From NCBI RefSeq assembly GCF_033958435.1, contig NC_134137.1, forward strand, positions 248,480,501 through 248,544,500: a stretch of 64,000 nucleotides of DNA, written 5' to 3'. Made by a program: the position numbers and the translations under genes. Within the stretch, counting starts at the first letter, position 1. Each line of letters begins with the position of its first letter. This DNA is from Carettochelys insculpta. Lineage: Eukaryota; Chordata; Testudines; Carettochelyidae. Positions 1 to 10,682 of the stretch are shown here, in pieces. The notes under the pieces were generated by a model. The model did no database searches. It was not told where the DNA came from and was given only the letters and a program-made list of their open reading frames with translations.

Positions 1-960
1 TTTGGAAATGCTAAAAGCCGTGAAAAGTGTTTTGATATCTTAAAAGGGCAAATTGTGGTGCCTGATTGTTTGTGAGAAAGAAATAAACAAATGACGTCAG
101 CAGACTTGACCTATGTGCTCTGTTGGGATAATAGCACTGAGACAGTTTATTTCTGTTCATCAGAAGGGCAGACAACATACAAACCAATATTAAGCTAACT
201 GTTTGAAGGGAATTAAATTATTCCCTGTTATGACAGAACACAGTCTTCCACTACATTTGCGGACAGTGGAAGATATTTGATTTTTTTTAAAAATCTGGGT
301 AGGGATATAAAACATTTTTCAATGTATTGTTTTCTTGGGGTTCTAGCTTGAGGACAAAATACCATAATGAGTAACCCAAATATTAGCATAGCAGATTGAA
401 AGCAATTCAGGAAAACTGGTTTGTTATCTTAGCCTTCTATGCTGAGCAGACAGTCTGGCTGCATTTATAGTCTCCAAAACTGATGTTTTTTTGTTGACTA
501 GAATAGGGATGATGATTTATTACTAGAACTGGATAAAAACCACTAAAATCTTCCCTCAAGTTATTACTTTTAAAAGGCATCTATTTCAGCCACACTTGTG
601 CCTTACTGTGTTTCATTTTCTGTTGAAATTTGAGAAATCCAAATGTGTTTGTACAAACAGCCCTAGAAAGGGAATTTTAATATCCCACATTCAAGTGTTT
701 GCATCGAAGACTGTGAAACCGAATAAAAACCCAGTTACGTTACATCAGTGACTGTATAGTTAGACCATAAGTTATAGCTATTGTGACACTATTTACAAGA
801 GATAGGATATTGTTTGACACATCGTAAGTTCAAGTTGTCATTGTTCTAGAAGATGTACACCTCCATAGCAAAAAGACGGTATTAAAGAATATAAAACTTA
901 TACAGTTGATTGATAAATTTGTGCAGTTTTTTCTCCATCTTAGTGGCATATTCTTGGCAG
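1..960. other. Intronic sequence without recognised element
   Basis: AT-rich single-copy-looking DNA. I see no open frame of note, no terminal repeats and no recognisable LINE or SINE motif. It is read as part of the intron upstream of the EGF exon at 13.2 kb. Confidence 0.5.
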
Positions 961-964
961 TCAC

Positions 965-1604
965 TTGATTATGAGTAGGACATCTTCATGTCACCCTCTA
1001 TTTGTGAGACTGTTGATGGCTGATCAGCCCAATTCTGGAGCCATAGATTTTATCACAGTAGAGGCAGGTGTTAGTAGCTGTTGGAGGGACGCAGGGCAGT
1101 TTTTGACACTCTTTTCTTCTTCTCCTCCTCTCGTCATCTGCACTGTGGCAGGACCTCTCAAACTGCGCCACCCTCTCATGGATTACCATTCTTCAGTGGG
1201 GACAGTCTTGGGCAAGGTTCTCCCAAGTGTCGACACCGATGCAGCACTTTTTCATGAGTGCCTTCAACATGTCCTTGTATCACTTTCGCCGGCCCCCAAC
1301 ACTCCTCTGTTCTTCCTCCAATTCAGAAAACAGAATCTGTTTTGGGACGCACTGGTCAGACATCTGAACCAAGTGACCAGTCCAATGAAGTTGTTGATGA
1401 ATGATAATGGCTTCAGTGCTAGTCATGTTCAACTCTTCCAGAACACTAGTGTTCGTACGCCTATCCTCCCAAGAGATATTTAGGATTCTGTTAAGGCTGT
1501 GTTGATGATATTTTTCAAGTGCCTTCAAATGATGCTTGTATGTTGTCCAGGTTTCATTTGCATATAGTATAGCAGTAGCATGTAGAGCATGCTTATAAAG
1601 CATA
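965..1604 (-). mobile_element. Non-LTR retroposon fragment, C-terminal ORF2 end with zinc finger
   Basis: On the minus strand two broken frames read as the extreme C-terminus of a LINE polyprotein. The order is an ETWTTYKHHLKALEKYHQHS segment, then LNRILNISWEDR, then LHWTGHLVQM, then an RRRRRKECQK basic stretch, and finally a C2H2-type finger (CLYCDKIYGSRIGLISHQQSH) just before the stop near 998. The same architecture recurs on the plus strand at 54973-55737, so both are copies of related elements. The reverse transcriptase core is absent (5' truncation). Frames are interrupted, so it is a fossil. It abuts a plus-strand CR1 at about 1605. The clade (RTE-like or other) is not certain. Confidence 0.7.
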
Positions 1605-2464
1605 AAGGAGGAGGTGCAAGTGCTTTGACTGATCGGATTATAATTCAAAATGATCTGGACAAATTGGAGAAATGGTCTGAGGTAATTGAGATGAAAATAA
1701 TAAGGACAAATGCATAGTACTCCATTTAGGAAGAGACAATCAGTTGCAGACATACAAAATAAGAAATGACTGCATCGGAGGAAGTACTGCAGAAAGGGAT
1801 CTAGGGTTCATTGTGAACCACAAGCTAAATATGAGTCAACAGTGTGACACTATATGAAAAAAAGCAAACGTCATTCTGGGAGGTAGTAACAGTGTTGTAA
1901 GCAAGACATAATTCTTTTGCTCTACTCTGTGGGTATTAGGTCTCAACTGGAGTATTTTGTTCCATTCTGAGCATCACATGTCAGGAAAAATGTGGACAAA
2001 TTGAAGTCAGTCCAGAGAAGAGCAACAAAAATGATTCAGGGTCTGGAAAATATGACCTATGAGGACAGATTGAACAAATTGGGTTTGTTTAGTCTGGAAA
2101 AGAGAAGTCTGAGAGAGGACATGAAAACAGCTTTCAATTACCTAAAAGACTGTTACAAGGAGAAGGGAGAAAAAAATATTCTCCTTAATTTCTGATGATA
2201 GGACAAGAAGCAATGGTCTCAAATAGCAGCAGAGGATGTTTCGTGTGGAAATTAGGAAAAACTTCCTAACTGTCTGCGTGGTTAAGCTTCGGAATAAGTT
2301 GCCTAGGGAGGTTAAGGAATCTCCCTGATTAGATATTTTTAAAAGCAGGTTAGACAAACATCTGTCAGGGAGGATCCTAGATGGTGCTTGGTCCTGCCAT
2401 AGGTGCAGGGGACTGGATGAACTTTTGAGGTCTCTTCCAGTTCTAGTAGTCAATAATTCTATGA
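1605..2464 (+). mobile_element. CR1 LINE, 5'-truncated fossil
   Basis: Plus-strand CR1 3' part. It starts in the segment just after the reverse transcriptase active site (frame reads IQNDLDKLEKW-like), passes the [24 protein letters not shown] segment at 1992-2090 and the conserved FRVEIRKNFLT segment, and ends in the CR1 terminus with ttccagttctagtagtc and attctatgac. Several stops and frameshifts show it is old and inactive. Overall length is about 0.86 kb of an element that is normally over 4 kb. Confidence 0.85.
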
Positions 2465-3311
2465 CTTTTCGCTTTTAAGATAAATGAAACCCTTGAAGGG
2501 ATGACTGCATTTTTCTTTTCTAAAGGCTTTGTTGTATAGACAGACTTTTCTGCTAAATCTTGTTATTACCTCCATACACCAAAAGAAGAGGAAAAGCATT
2601 AAAAGAAGCTGAAACAAAAGATGAAAAACAGGTTCCCACATGAAGCCATTGCAGGTAAATTGGTGTTGAAAATAATTATGTCTAATTAGAAGGATCCAGG
2701 AAAGAAGGCATAACCAGACTGCTACTAAGTTTTCAGCTGATGCAATTGTCTGTTTCTTATTTCTCCCTCTTCTGTAAAACTTTCTTTTTTAAGTTATATT
2801 TTAGCAAGTATTCACAGCTGCAGCATTTTTTTCTTTTTGAAGATGCAAATTATGTGAACTGATCTATACTTTGTGTAAAGTTTTGGTCACTATAATGGTG
2901 GCTACATGCTGAGATCAGTAGTTTTCATTTACCTTTTCATTCAATGTTTTTTCTGACTTTTGTCGTATTCCCTTTTTTAATCAAGGCCAGATTTTTCAGG
3001 TGTCTAGCTTTATGCATATATGTTTGAAAATTTTGGTCATGATCTGAAATTCTCTGCATGATCTGCTCCCTCATGTCCTGAAGATTGCTGATTATGGCTG
3101 TGCAATAAGTATTTGTCCCTTTCTCATTCATTCATGCTCCTAATACTTGCTGTTCCATTATCAAAAAGTGGTCCATAAACATGGCTAGAAATGATCTCAC
3201 TTATAAACCTCTTGCTCTTTCACAATCACATCAGCTGTTATGATCCATCACTGTTCCCTTGACAAACTTGTCACCTGTGGTGTGAACATTTCCATAGAAG
3301 TTGCTGTCTCA
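2465..3311. other. Intronic sequence without recognised element
   Basis: No convincing repeat or exon. A 64-codon open frame on the minus strand (2937-3131) has no recognisable domain and no splice context. Confidence 0.4.
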
Positions 3312-3540
3312 GGTCAGGTCTACGTTAGAACTTAAAGTCAATCATAGATACATAGTCCCAGTTATGGCAATTGCATAGCAGGAATCGACATATCTATAAT
3401 TGACTTATCTGACTGTCATCACAGAGGAGTTCCCTTACTTCTCTCAAGAGTGAGGAATATGAGTGTCAACTGTTGACACCTGATAGTTTGATTTTGTGCA
3501 TCCCCATTAGATGCGAAATCGAATCCTGGCAGATCAGCCC
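3312..3540. mobile_element. Decayed Harbinger-type miniature element
   Basis: Begins with aggtctacgttagaactta and carries the cagttatggcaattgcatag and aatcgacatatc segments that I associate with turtle Harbinger-type miniature elements. The right terminus is not recognisable, so this is a truncated copy. The assignment is from memory of the family and is moderate at best. Confidence 0.45.
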
Positions 3541-3914
3541 TGATTGGGCTGACCTCTTGGTAAGTATAGCTGTACCCTCTGATATCTAACCTCCTGCCAT
3601 TTGCTCAGTTCCCATGACCACTTCCACATTTAATCTTGGTGCCTCCGGTGTCATCCTGAAATCAGATCTTGCAGGATACCTCCTGCACAACATTGTTGCA
3701 CTCTTGAGGAGTGTAACAGGGAGGTGAAAAGAGAAAAATGACTATATATAAGTAACTCCACAGCTAAATTAAAATTAGGCTAAGTTTTAGGAAGGTGAAA
3801 CTTAACTCAGATGAAATAAAAGCAATGAATCTGAGTCATTTTTAAAAGTTTAAAGTATTCCATATGTATGCATCCGTTACATTTTGTGCACTTTTGCCTT
3901 TTTCCAAGTTATAT

Positions 3915-4112
3915 ATATGGAGATACACATCTCATGGAGCTGGAAAGGACCTTGGGAGGTTACTGAGTCTAGTCCCCTGCCCTCTTGGTAGGACTATGTG
4001 CCATCTCTTTTTTGTGGCCCCAGATCCCTAAATGGCCCCCTTAAAATTGAACTCACATGTGGGTTTAGTAGGCCAGTACTCAAACCACTAAGCTATCCCT
4101 CCCCCCCAGCCA
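3915..4112 (-). mobile_element. tRNA-derived SINE with CR1-like tail
   Basis: On the minus strand the head reads like a tRNA gene: an A-box-like tagcttagtggtttgag and a B-box-like gtgagttcaa lie about 45 bases apart, with ggcctactaaaccc between them in the anticodon region. The 3' part resembles a CR1/L2 terminus (gggactagactcagtaacctc, then aaggtcctttccagctccat). This is the expected structure of a pol III SINE that borrowed a LINE tail. The copy is diverged, and no target duplication was identified. Confidence 0.65.
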
Positions 4113-5195
4113 AAGTATACAGCAAAAGTATCAAAATACTACAAATGATAGCTATAAACAGTATTTCCAACTTAGGAAGCCCTGTTCTCCTGAGATTTAT
4201 GGTCAGCTTCTTGATTAAAGAGGTTAGAACCTACTGGCTTTAAGATCCCATTTCAAACAGTCAGACTTTTTAGCACTTAAATATCTCTACCCATATCTCT
4301 TATAAGTCAACAGGTGCCCCTCTCTTCTCCAGAATTGGTGTTGTGTTTTGTTAAACTATCTTGAAATCCATCATTCCAACTGCCAGCAAGCTATTTCTGT
4401 GTCACGCAGTGCTATCTTGGCAAAAGCAGCATTCTAAGAGACAACTTCCAAAAATTTTAAAGAAAAAGTTTTTGTAAATTTTTCAAAAGTTGTTCAGAAG
4501 TGATGTAGGAACTTAACTCTTACAGAAGGTCACAGGGACTTACTTTTGAAAATGAGACTTTGACTCCAAAGTCACTTAAACACTTCTGAAAATGTTGCCA
4601 TAAGGCAGGGACCTGGAAAAACGGAAGAGAAGAGATTCTCCAGGAACAAGAATGGAGTGGGAGTGGATGTGCTTCCCTTGACAACCAGTCTGCCTGATTT
4701 GTTTCAGGTTTTTTCCCCTAGAAGCTTGTGGTTTTGGTCTGAGATGGGGTTGATTTTAGATGTGTCCTTTGATTGTTGGCTTTTTCCCTGGACTGTGTTC
4801 AAAAATATAGTTGATCAAAATTATTGTTGAAGGCAAGGCCCTTGGGGATATTGTCTGCAAGAGGTATGACATATCCATATGGTAACTATGATGAATTAGC
4901 GCCACAGGTGAAGTACAGGTAGGCTGTTTTGAAAAGTTTAGAAGATGGATTCATTGACAAGCCAGAACCAATTTATTGGTTTTACTTAAAAAATACTTTG
5001 ATCATACATACACATGCTTTTCTAACTCCAGGTACAATACAAAGCATGCACAAGATCTGATCTCAACATGTTATTAACTATGACTCCATGCCCACTAAAA
5101 GTATGTGTCTAGATATCTGGTGGCAGTGGCACCGACAGCTGCTATGTGTCCTGGGACAATGTGGGAGAGGTTCTCAGCTTCATGCATGAGAAGGG
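4113..5195. other. Intronic sequence, possible old repeat debris
   Basis: Mostly unremarkable AT-rich DNA. Around 4500-4600 a segment resembling degraded SINE debris (cacttaaacacttctgaaaatgttg) is visible, too decayed to classify. No exon signal was seen. Confidence 0.35.
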
Positions 5196-7245
5196 GTAGA
5201 ATCATAGACTCATAGGACTGGAAGAGACCTCAGGAGGTCATCTAGTCCAGCCCCCTGCTTCGAGCAGGATCAAGTCCCACTTAGTCATCTCAGCCAGGAC
5301 CTTGTCAAGCCAGGACTTAAAAACCCGAGGGATGGAGAAGCATTGGAATGTGTTGCCTAGAGAGGTGGTGGATTCTCCATCCCTTGAGGTTTTTAAGTCC
5401 CGACTGGACAAGGTCCTGGCTGGGATGACTTAGTGGGGGTTGATCCTGCTTGAAGAAGGGGGCTGGACTAGATGACCTCCTGAGGTCCCTTCCAGCCCTG
5501 TGATTCTGTGATTATGTGAGAATCCACCACCTCTCTAGGCAACGCATTCCAATGCTTCACCACCCTCCTGGTGAAGTAGTTTTTCCTAATATCCAACCTA
5601 CACCTCTCCCTCTTCAACTTCATACCATTACTCCTTGTTCTGCTATCTGACACCATTAAGAACAGTTTCTCACCATCCTGTTTAGATCTCCCCTTCGAAA
5701 AGGTGAAGGCTGCTATTAAATCACCCCTAAGTCTTCTCTTCTGTAAACTAAGCAAGCCCAAATCCCTCAGCTTTTCCTCATAGGTCTTGTGCTTCAGCTC
5801 TTTAACCATTTTTGTTGCCCTCCACTGAACCTGGTCCAACACATCCACATCCTTTTTATACTGGAGGGCCCAATACCGGACACAATATTCCAGATATGGC
5901 CTCACCAGTGCCGAATAGATGGGAACAACCACTTCTCTAGATCTGCTCGAAATGCTCCTCCTAATGCACCCTAATATGCTGTTGGCATTCTTGGCTACAA
6001 GGGCACACTGTTTACTCATATCCAGCCTTTCATCCACCATAACTCCTAGGTCCCTTTCTGCTGTGCTGCTGCTTAGCCAGTCAGTCCCCAGCCTATAGCA
6101 ATGCTTGGGATTCTTCTGCCTCAGGTGCAGGACTCTACACTTCTCCTTGTTGAACCACATCAGATTTCTTTTGGCCCAATCCTCCAATTTATCCAGGTCA
6201 CTCTGGATTCTCTCTCTACCCTCCAACATATCTACCTCTCCCCCTAGCTTTGTGTCATCGACAAACTTGCTGAGGGTGCAGTCCAGTTCCTCATCCAGGT
6301 CATTAATAAATATGTTGAACAGCATCGGCCCCAGAACCGACCCTTGCAGCACTCCACTAGAAATCGACCGCCATCCAGATATTGAACCATTGACCACTAC
6401 CTGTTGGGCCTAACCATCAAGCCAGCTTTCTATCCATCTTATAGTCCAAGGATCCAGTCCATATTTCCTTAACTTATGGGCAAGAATGTTGTGGGAGACT
6501 GTATCAAAAGCTTTACTGAAGTCAAGGTATATCACATCCACTGACTTCCCCATGTCCACAGAGCCTGTTACCTCGTCATAAAAGCTAATCAGATTGGTCT
6601 GGCAGGACTTGCCCCTGGTGAATCCATGTTGACTATTTTTGATCACTTTCCCCTCTACCAAGAGCTCCAAAATGGATTCCTTTAGGATCCCCTCCATTAT
6701 TTTCCCAAGGAATGAGGTAAGGCTGACTGATCTATAGTTCCCTGGATTGTCCTTCTTCCTTTTTCAAAGATGGGCACTACGTTTGCTTTCTTGCAGTCAT
6801 CCGGGATCTCTCCCGATCTCCAAGAGTCTTCAAAGATAGTGGTCAAAGGCTCGGCAATGACATCTGCCAATTCCCTCAGTACCCTCAGGTGCATTAAGTC
6901 CAGGCCCATGGATTTGTGTGCATCTAGTTTTTCTAGATAGCTCATAACTCGTTCCTTCCCCACACCTTCCCATGCTGCATTGTATAGCACTGTAGTGTGG
7001 GAGTTGACTTTTACCGTGAAGACTGAGGCAAAAAAGCACTGAGTACTTCAGCTTTTCTTACATCATCTGTTACTAGGTTACCTCTCTCATCCAGTAATGG
7101 CCCCACACCTTCTCTGATAACCCGCTTATTGTTAACACGCCTGTAGAAACCCTCCTTGTTACCCTTCACATCCCTTGGCAGCTGGAGTTCCAGTAGTGCT
7201 TTCGCTTTCCTCATTACTCCCCGGCATTCTCCACCCATATGTGTA
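5196..7245 (-). mobile_element. CR1 LINE, long minus-strand copy split by a younger CR1
   Basis: About 1.9 kb of CR1 ORF2 on the minus strand, excluding a plus-strand insertion at 5340-5516. Decoded blocks, from high to low coordinate, are: a linker after the endonuclease (GVGPLLDERGNLVTDD, near 7090), the thumb-proximal [18 protein letters not shown] block (near 6890), the palm block [19 protein letters not shown] (near 6500), [19 protein letters not shown] (near 6310) and the active site KFVDDTKLGG (near 6260). The active site is FVDD rather than FADD. A stop follows WLDG at about 6410 and frame shifts occur near 6697 and 7011, so it is dead. The 3' end with the attctatgag-type terminus lies at 5196. 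Confidence 0.9.
5340..5516 (+). mobile_element. CR1 3'-end insertion nested in older CR1
   Basis: A plus-strand CR1 terminus of about 177 bp starting at aagcattggaatgtgttgcc and ending at gattctgtgattatgtg. The surrounding CR1 is in the opposite orientation, and its sequence is continuous once this block is removed (gggatggag before, aatccaccacc after). Hence this is a later insertion, not an internal inversion. Only a 2-3 base duplication (ag/gag) can be suggested, which is normal for CR1. Confidence 0.8.
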
Positions 7246-9094
7246 TACTCCTTTATAGGGCCAAGGTGCAGGGCTTAATGCATTCAGCCTTTATGGACAC
7301 CTGAATCCTGGCCCTGGCCCTGCCCCCACCCGCCCCCACCTTCCCTCACAGCTATGGGCAGCTGGAGTAGCAGTGCCACAACAATTCAAAGAGGCCCAGA
7401 GCTCCAGCCACTGCCACCACTGCAAAAATAACAGTGGCAGTGGCTAGAGCATCAGTTCCTTTTGAAATGCTGGGCTCAGGGGCAACTGCCCCCTTTACTC
7501 TGCCAGCAGAACTGCCCAGTGGTTTTAGATAAATGAAATTATGCTTAATTTTTATCCAATTTAATGTTACCATATTCACATACATTCTCCCAAACTATCC
7601 TGGAGTTTTCCACATTTCTTCCTTGCCTGTTTCTCCCTCCTCCTCTTCCCACCTGAAGTTGCCCCTTGCCTGTGCTCCTTGACTTTGCAAAGCCTGGGTA
7701 GAGCATAGTACCCAATCTGCCTGTGGCCATTATTATATTGCTATGGGAAATATCTGCACGGTGCCACTCCAGACATTGCACTATCCATTGTTTTAGCCAT
7801 AACTCTGTGATCATCTGTGGGTTATACTCCTGGAGGCCTTCTAGAATGAGGCTTGTGGTACAAAGGTCTAGTGCAGCACTCATTTGAGACTGTATCAAAA
7901 CACACAGTCTAAAACCACCCCCCTTTCTCTGCCCTCTCTCTCCATGACTGGCAGCTTCCCTGCTCTCCCAGCAGAGTGTGGAAGAGTGGACCAGGTGCTT
8001 GTGATGGGAATCCTGAGATCAGCTCATGTGAAAATGATTCCCCAGACAGTGAGTAAGAAACAATCCATCAGTAAGGGGTGGAGCCAGTCTGATAAGGACA
8101 GGGATCTTTCTATCTTTGTCAATTTGTGACCTCATAACCTTGTAATAGAAAAAAGTTTGCGGAGTTCATTTAGCCAGAAAGTAAAATGGGGAAAGGAGGC
8201 TGTGTCCCCTAAAATGGGGTTACTTGCCCTGGCAGGACAGCTTATGGTGTAGAACAGTCAGCAGTAACTGATAATGTACAAGAGCTCCAAATGAAGTATC
8301 CTTTTTTGTTGTTTGTTTTAAATAAATATGTTGTTATGTAAAGAGGAACAAAGAAACAAAGTTATCTGATCAGGTATATTTGTATCTATCTAATCTGACA
8401 CAATTTGGAATATTAAAATGAGTTTGATTTGAATTTAGGGCAAGTGTTTCATGAGAAGTAGAGAAGAGTTGCTTCTTCAATCCAACATGGCCTTTTCTTT
8501 CTGTATCTTGATTTAGACCTCTACAGGTCCTCTGCCATAAGAAATTATGGCATTTCATCCCAGCTAAGCATCTGCCTGCATATTTTATAAACTGCTGAGG
8601 GCCAGATTTTCACGTGCTCAGTCCTCACCAGGTTTTCAAAGAGAACTCGGAACCCAACACACAGAGCTCTTTTGAAAACCTGATCATTTATTTTGGTGCT
8701 TAAGCTGGAGCTGCCCTTTCTGACAAGTCTTGCCCTTTAATTTTGTTCCTATATTTTTGCCGACTGCTATTTATATGTTGAGCACAAATACTGTTGCTGG
8801 GCAAATAATGCAAAATATCTTGAATTGTTTACTTTGAAAATTTTGAAGACATCCAAGAATATGCAAGAATTACTCTTCCAGATCAGCAAAGGCTTGTGCC
8901 AAAGTTCGATGAAATCAACAAAAGAGTCTGTACTGATTTCAGTGAGGTTTGGCTTTGACTCTAAATGGAGCTAACAATAGGCTAGCCAGGAAATAATAAT
9001 TCATAAAACAAATTTTATTGCAAAAGTAATCATCTAAATTATTTGATGGAAGTTTATTTAGAAAGCTCCAGCAAATGGTGTGCTTGACATTTTA
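7246..9094. other. Intronic sequence with a GC-rich repeat-like patch
   Basis: 7252-7530 is GC-rich and repeat-like (cagtggcagtggctagag; ggggcaactgccccc) and may be the inside of an unclassified transposon. The remainder is ordinary AT-rich intron. The open frames here (7352-7898 minus, 7884-8129 plus) lack any recognisable domain. Confidence 0.4.
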
Positions 9095-9484
9095 GATTGG
9101 TGTTTCTCAACCAAGGGTGCATGTACCCTTGGGCGTAAACCAAGATCTTCCAGGGGGCACATCAACTCATCTAGATATTTGCCTAGTTTTACAACAGGCT
9201 ACACAAAAGCACTGGTAAAGTCAGCACCACCTAAAAGTTCATTCAGACAATGACTTGTTTCTACTGCTTCACATACCTTATGCTGAAACGCAAGTACAAT
9301 ATTTCTATTCCAATTCCTTTATTTGATAATAAGTTGGTAGAAAGTCTGCAAGTTTTCAGTAGCAGGCTTCTGTAATAATTTTGCATGTTTTTGTAAGTAA
9401 GTAGTTTTAAGTGACGGGTAACTTGTCGATATGCAAAACAAATCTGACTCCTGAAAAGGGTACAGTAATCTGGAAAGGTTGAAT
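9095..9484. mobile_element. hAT-type miniature element
   Basis: Bounded by gtttctcaacc on the left and ggaaaggttgaatggcac on the right, an imperfect inverted pair typical of turtle hAT miniature elements. The interior contains tcttccagggggcacatc and agatatttgcctag. No coding capacity. The flanking 8-bp duplication was not resolved. Confidence 0.6.
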
Positions 9485-9526
9485 GGCACTTGTTTCAAGA
9501 CTTCAGATTACCTTAGGATCATATTT

Positions 9527-9640
9527 CTCAACCAGTGGTACACATACCCTTAGAGGTACATGAAAGAAGTCTGGAGGTACCTATAATTTTTTTTAAAAAA
9601 GGTACTTCCTTAAAAAAAATGTTTGAGAAACACTGTTGTA
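9527..9640. mobile_element. Short hAT-type miniature element
   Basis: Left end atttctcaaccagtgg and right end tttgagaaacactgttg form imperfect terminal inverted repeats around a short A/T-rich core. It is a small, heavily deleted relative of the element just upstream. Confidence 0.55.
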
Positions 9641-9757
9641 GGTAATAGAGGACATATGGGCATTGTCCTCTAAAGCACAGTTATGCAAGGAGCTCTAAAT
9701 GGGCTGATCCAACGGTAGACTGGGGCCTAAATAGAGAGACAAGCCAATGCTATACAG

Positions 9758-10674
9758 CAGTGGTCACCAACTGGTTGATCTTAAGGACTCTCACAGTCAT
9801 TCATGATTGACAGGCTTCCTGCCTGCCCCTGCTCCACACTGCTGGCCTGTTTCCAGGAGTGGCCAGCACAGCTCCAGGTGGGGAGCAGGGAGTGTAGGCA
9901 TGCTGCTCCTGGCTGCAGGCACTGGTCCTTGCAAAGCCCAGTGGATAGGAATAAGAAACAGTGGCCAATGGGAGCTGAGGGGGCAGTGTTGGCAGAGAAG
10001 GGCTGCACATTGAGCCACATGCCCTCCAACACCCCTTCGGTCCCTTCTAGGAGTGACTTGGGCACAGGGCAGGCAAAGAGCATGCATCAGCCTTGCTGCG
10101 TTACCAGCCATGAGCTGCTGGCAGTGCATGTCACCTAGTGGGAGGCCCCTTGCCAATCCTCTACCTCTTCCCATAGCAAGCACCCCATATCTCTCCTGCA
10201 CCCCAAGTCCCAGCACTGACCCACTCCCTGAGCCAACATCCCAAGCCCCAGCCCTGAGACCTGTCCCTGAGCCAGCACTCCATACCACCTCCTGTACCCC
10301 AGCCCTGGTACCCCCCAAGCCCATATCCCAAGCCATAGCCCTGAGCTCCCTCCAAGAGCCTGCATCCCAAGCACCTGACCCCATTGTCCAGACCCAGCAT
10401 CTATACCCACTTCTGTACCCTGACACCCCCACTGCACCCCAGGTCCCAGTCTTGACCCCCTCTCCCAGAGCCAACACTCGTACGTCATGCCAAAGCCCAA
10501 CTCCCCTGTCCCAGCCCATTAAAAGTGAGTGAGTGCAGGTGGGGGAGAGAAAGTGACCAAAAAAGGGGGGAATGGAGTGAGCAGAGTGGAGTTGTGGGGA
10601 AGGGGCAACGTAGATCTTGAGTTACCCTTAACTCCAGAAAGTAATCTTGGGTATAAAAAGTTTGGGGATTGCTG
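9758..10674. mobile_element. Non-autonomous hAT element, 917 bp, with 8-bp duplication
   Basis: The terminal repeats are CAGTGGTCACCAACT on the left and AGTTTGGGGATTGCTG on the right. They are flanked by ctatacag (9750-9757) and ctacacag (10675-10682), an 8-bp target duplication with one mismatch, diagnostic of hAT. There is no transposase: the overlapping GC-rich open frames on both strands (9797-10532) are low-complexity artefacts of an internal minisatellite-like tract. Confidence 0.8.
10190..10500. repeat. Degenerate CCC-rich minisatellite inside hAT element
   Basis: Repeated variants of ctgagccagcatcccaagcc and agccctgag occur through this stretch at an irregular spacing of some tens of bases. 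This explains the long open frames on both strands, which are not genes. Confidence 0.6.
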
Positions 10675-10682
10675 CTACACAG

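Noticed and set aside
3998..4112. Functional tRNA gene on the minus strand
   Set aside because: A- and B-box-like motifs are present, but there is no proper acceptor stem and the sequence continues into a CR1-like tail, so it is a SINE.
9797..10532. Long overlapping reading frames on both strands (up to 240 residues)
   Set aside because: Low-complexity tandem sequence in a non-autonomous hAT element; no domain, no splice sites.
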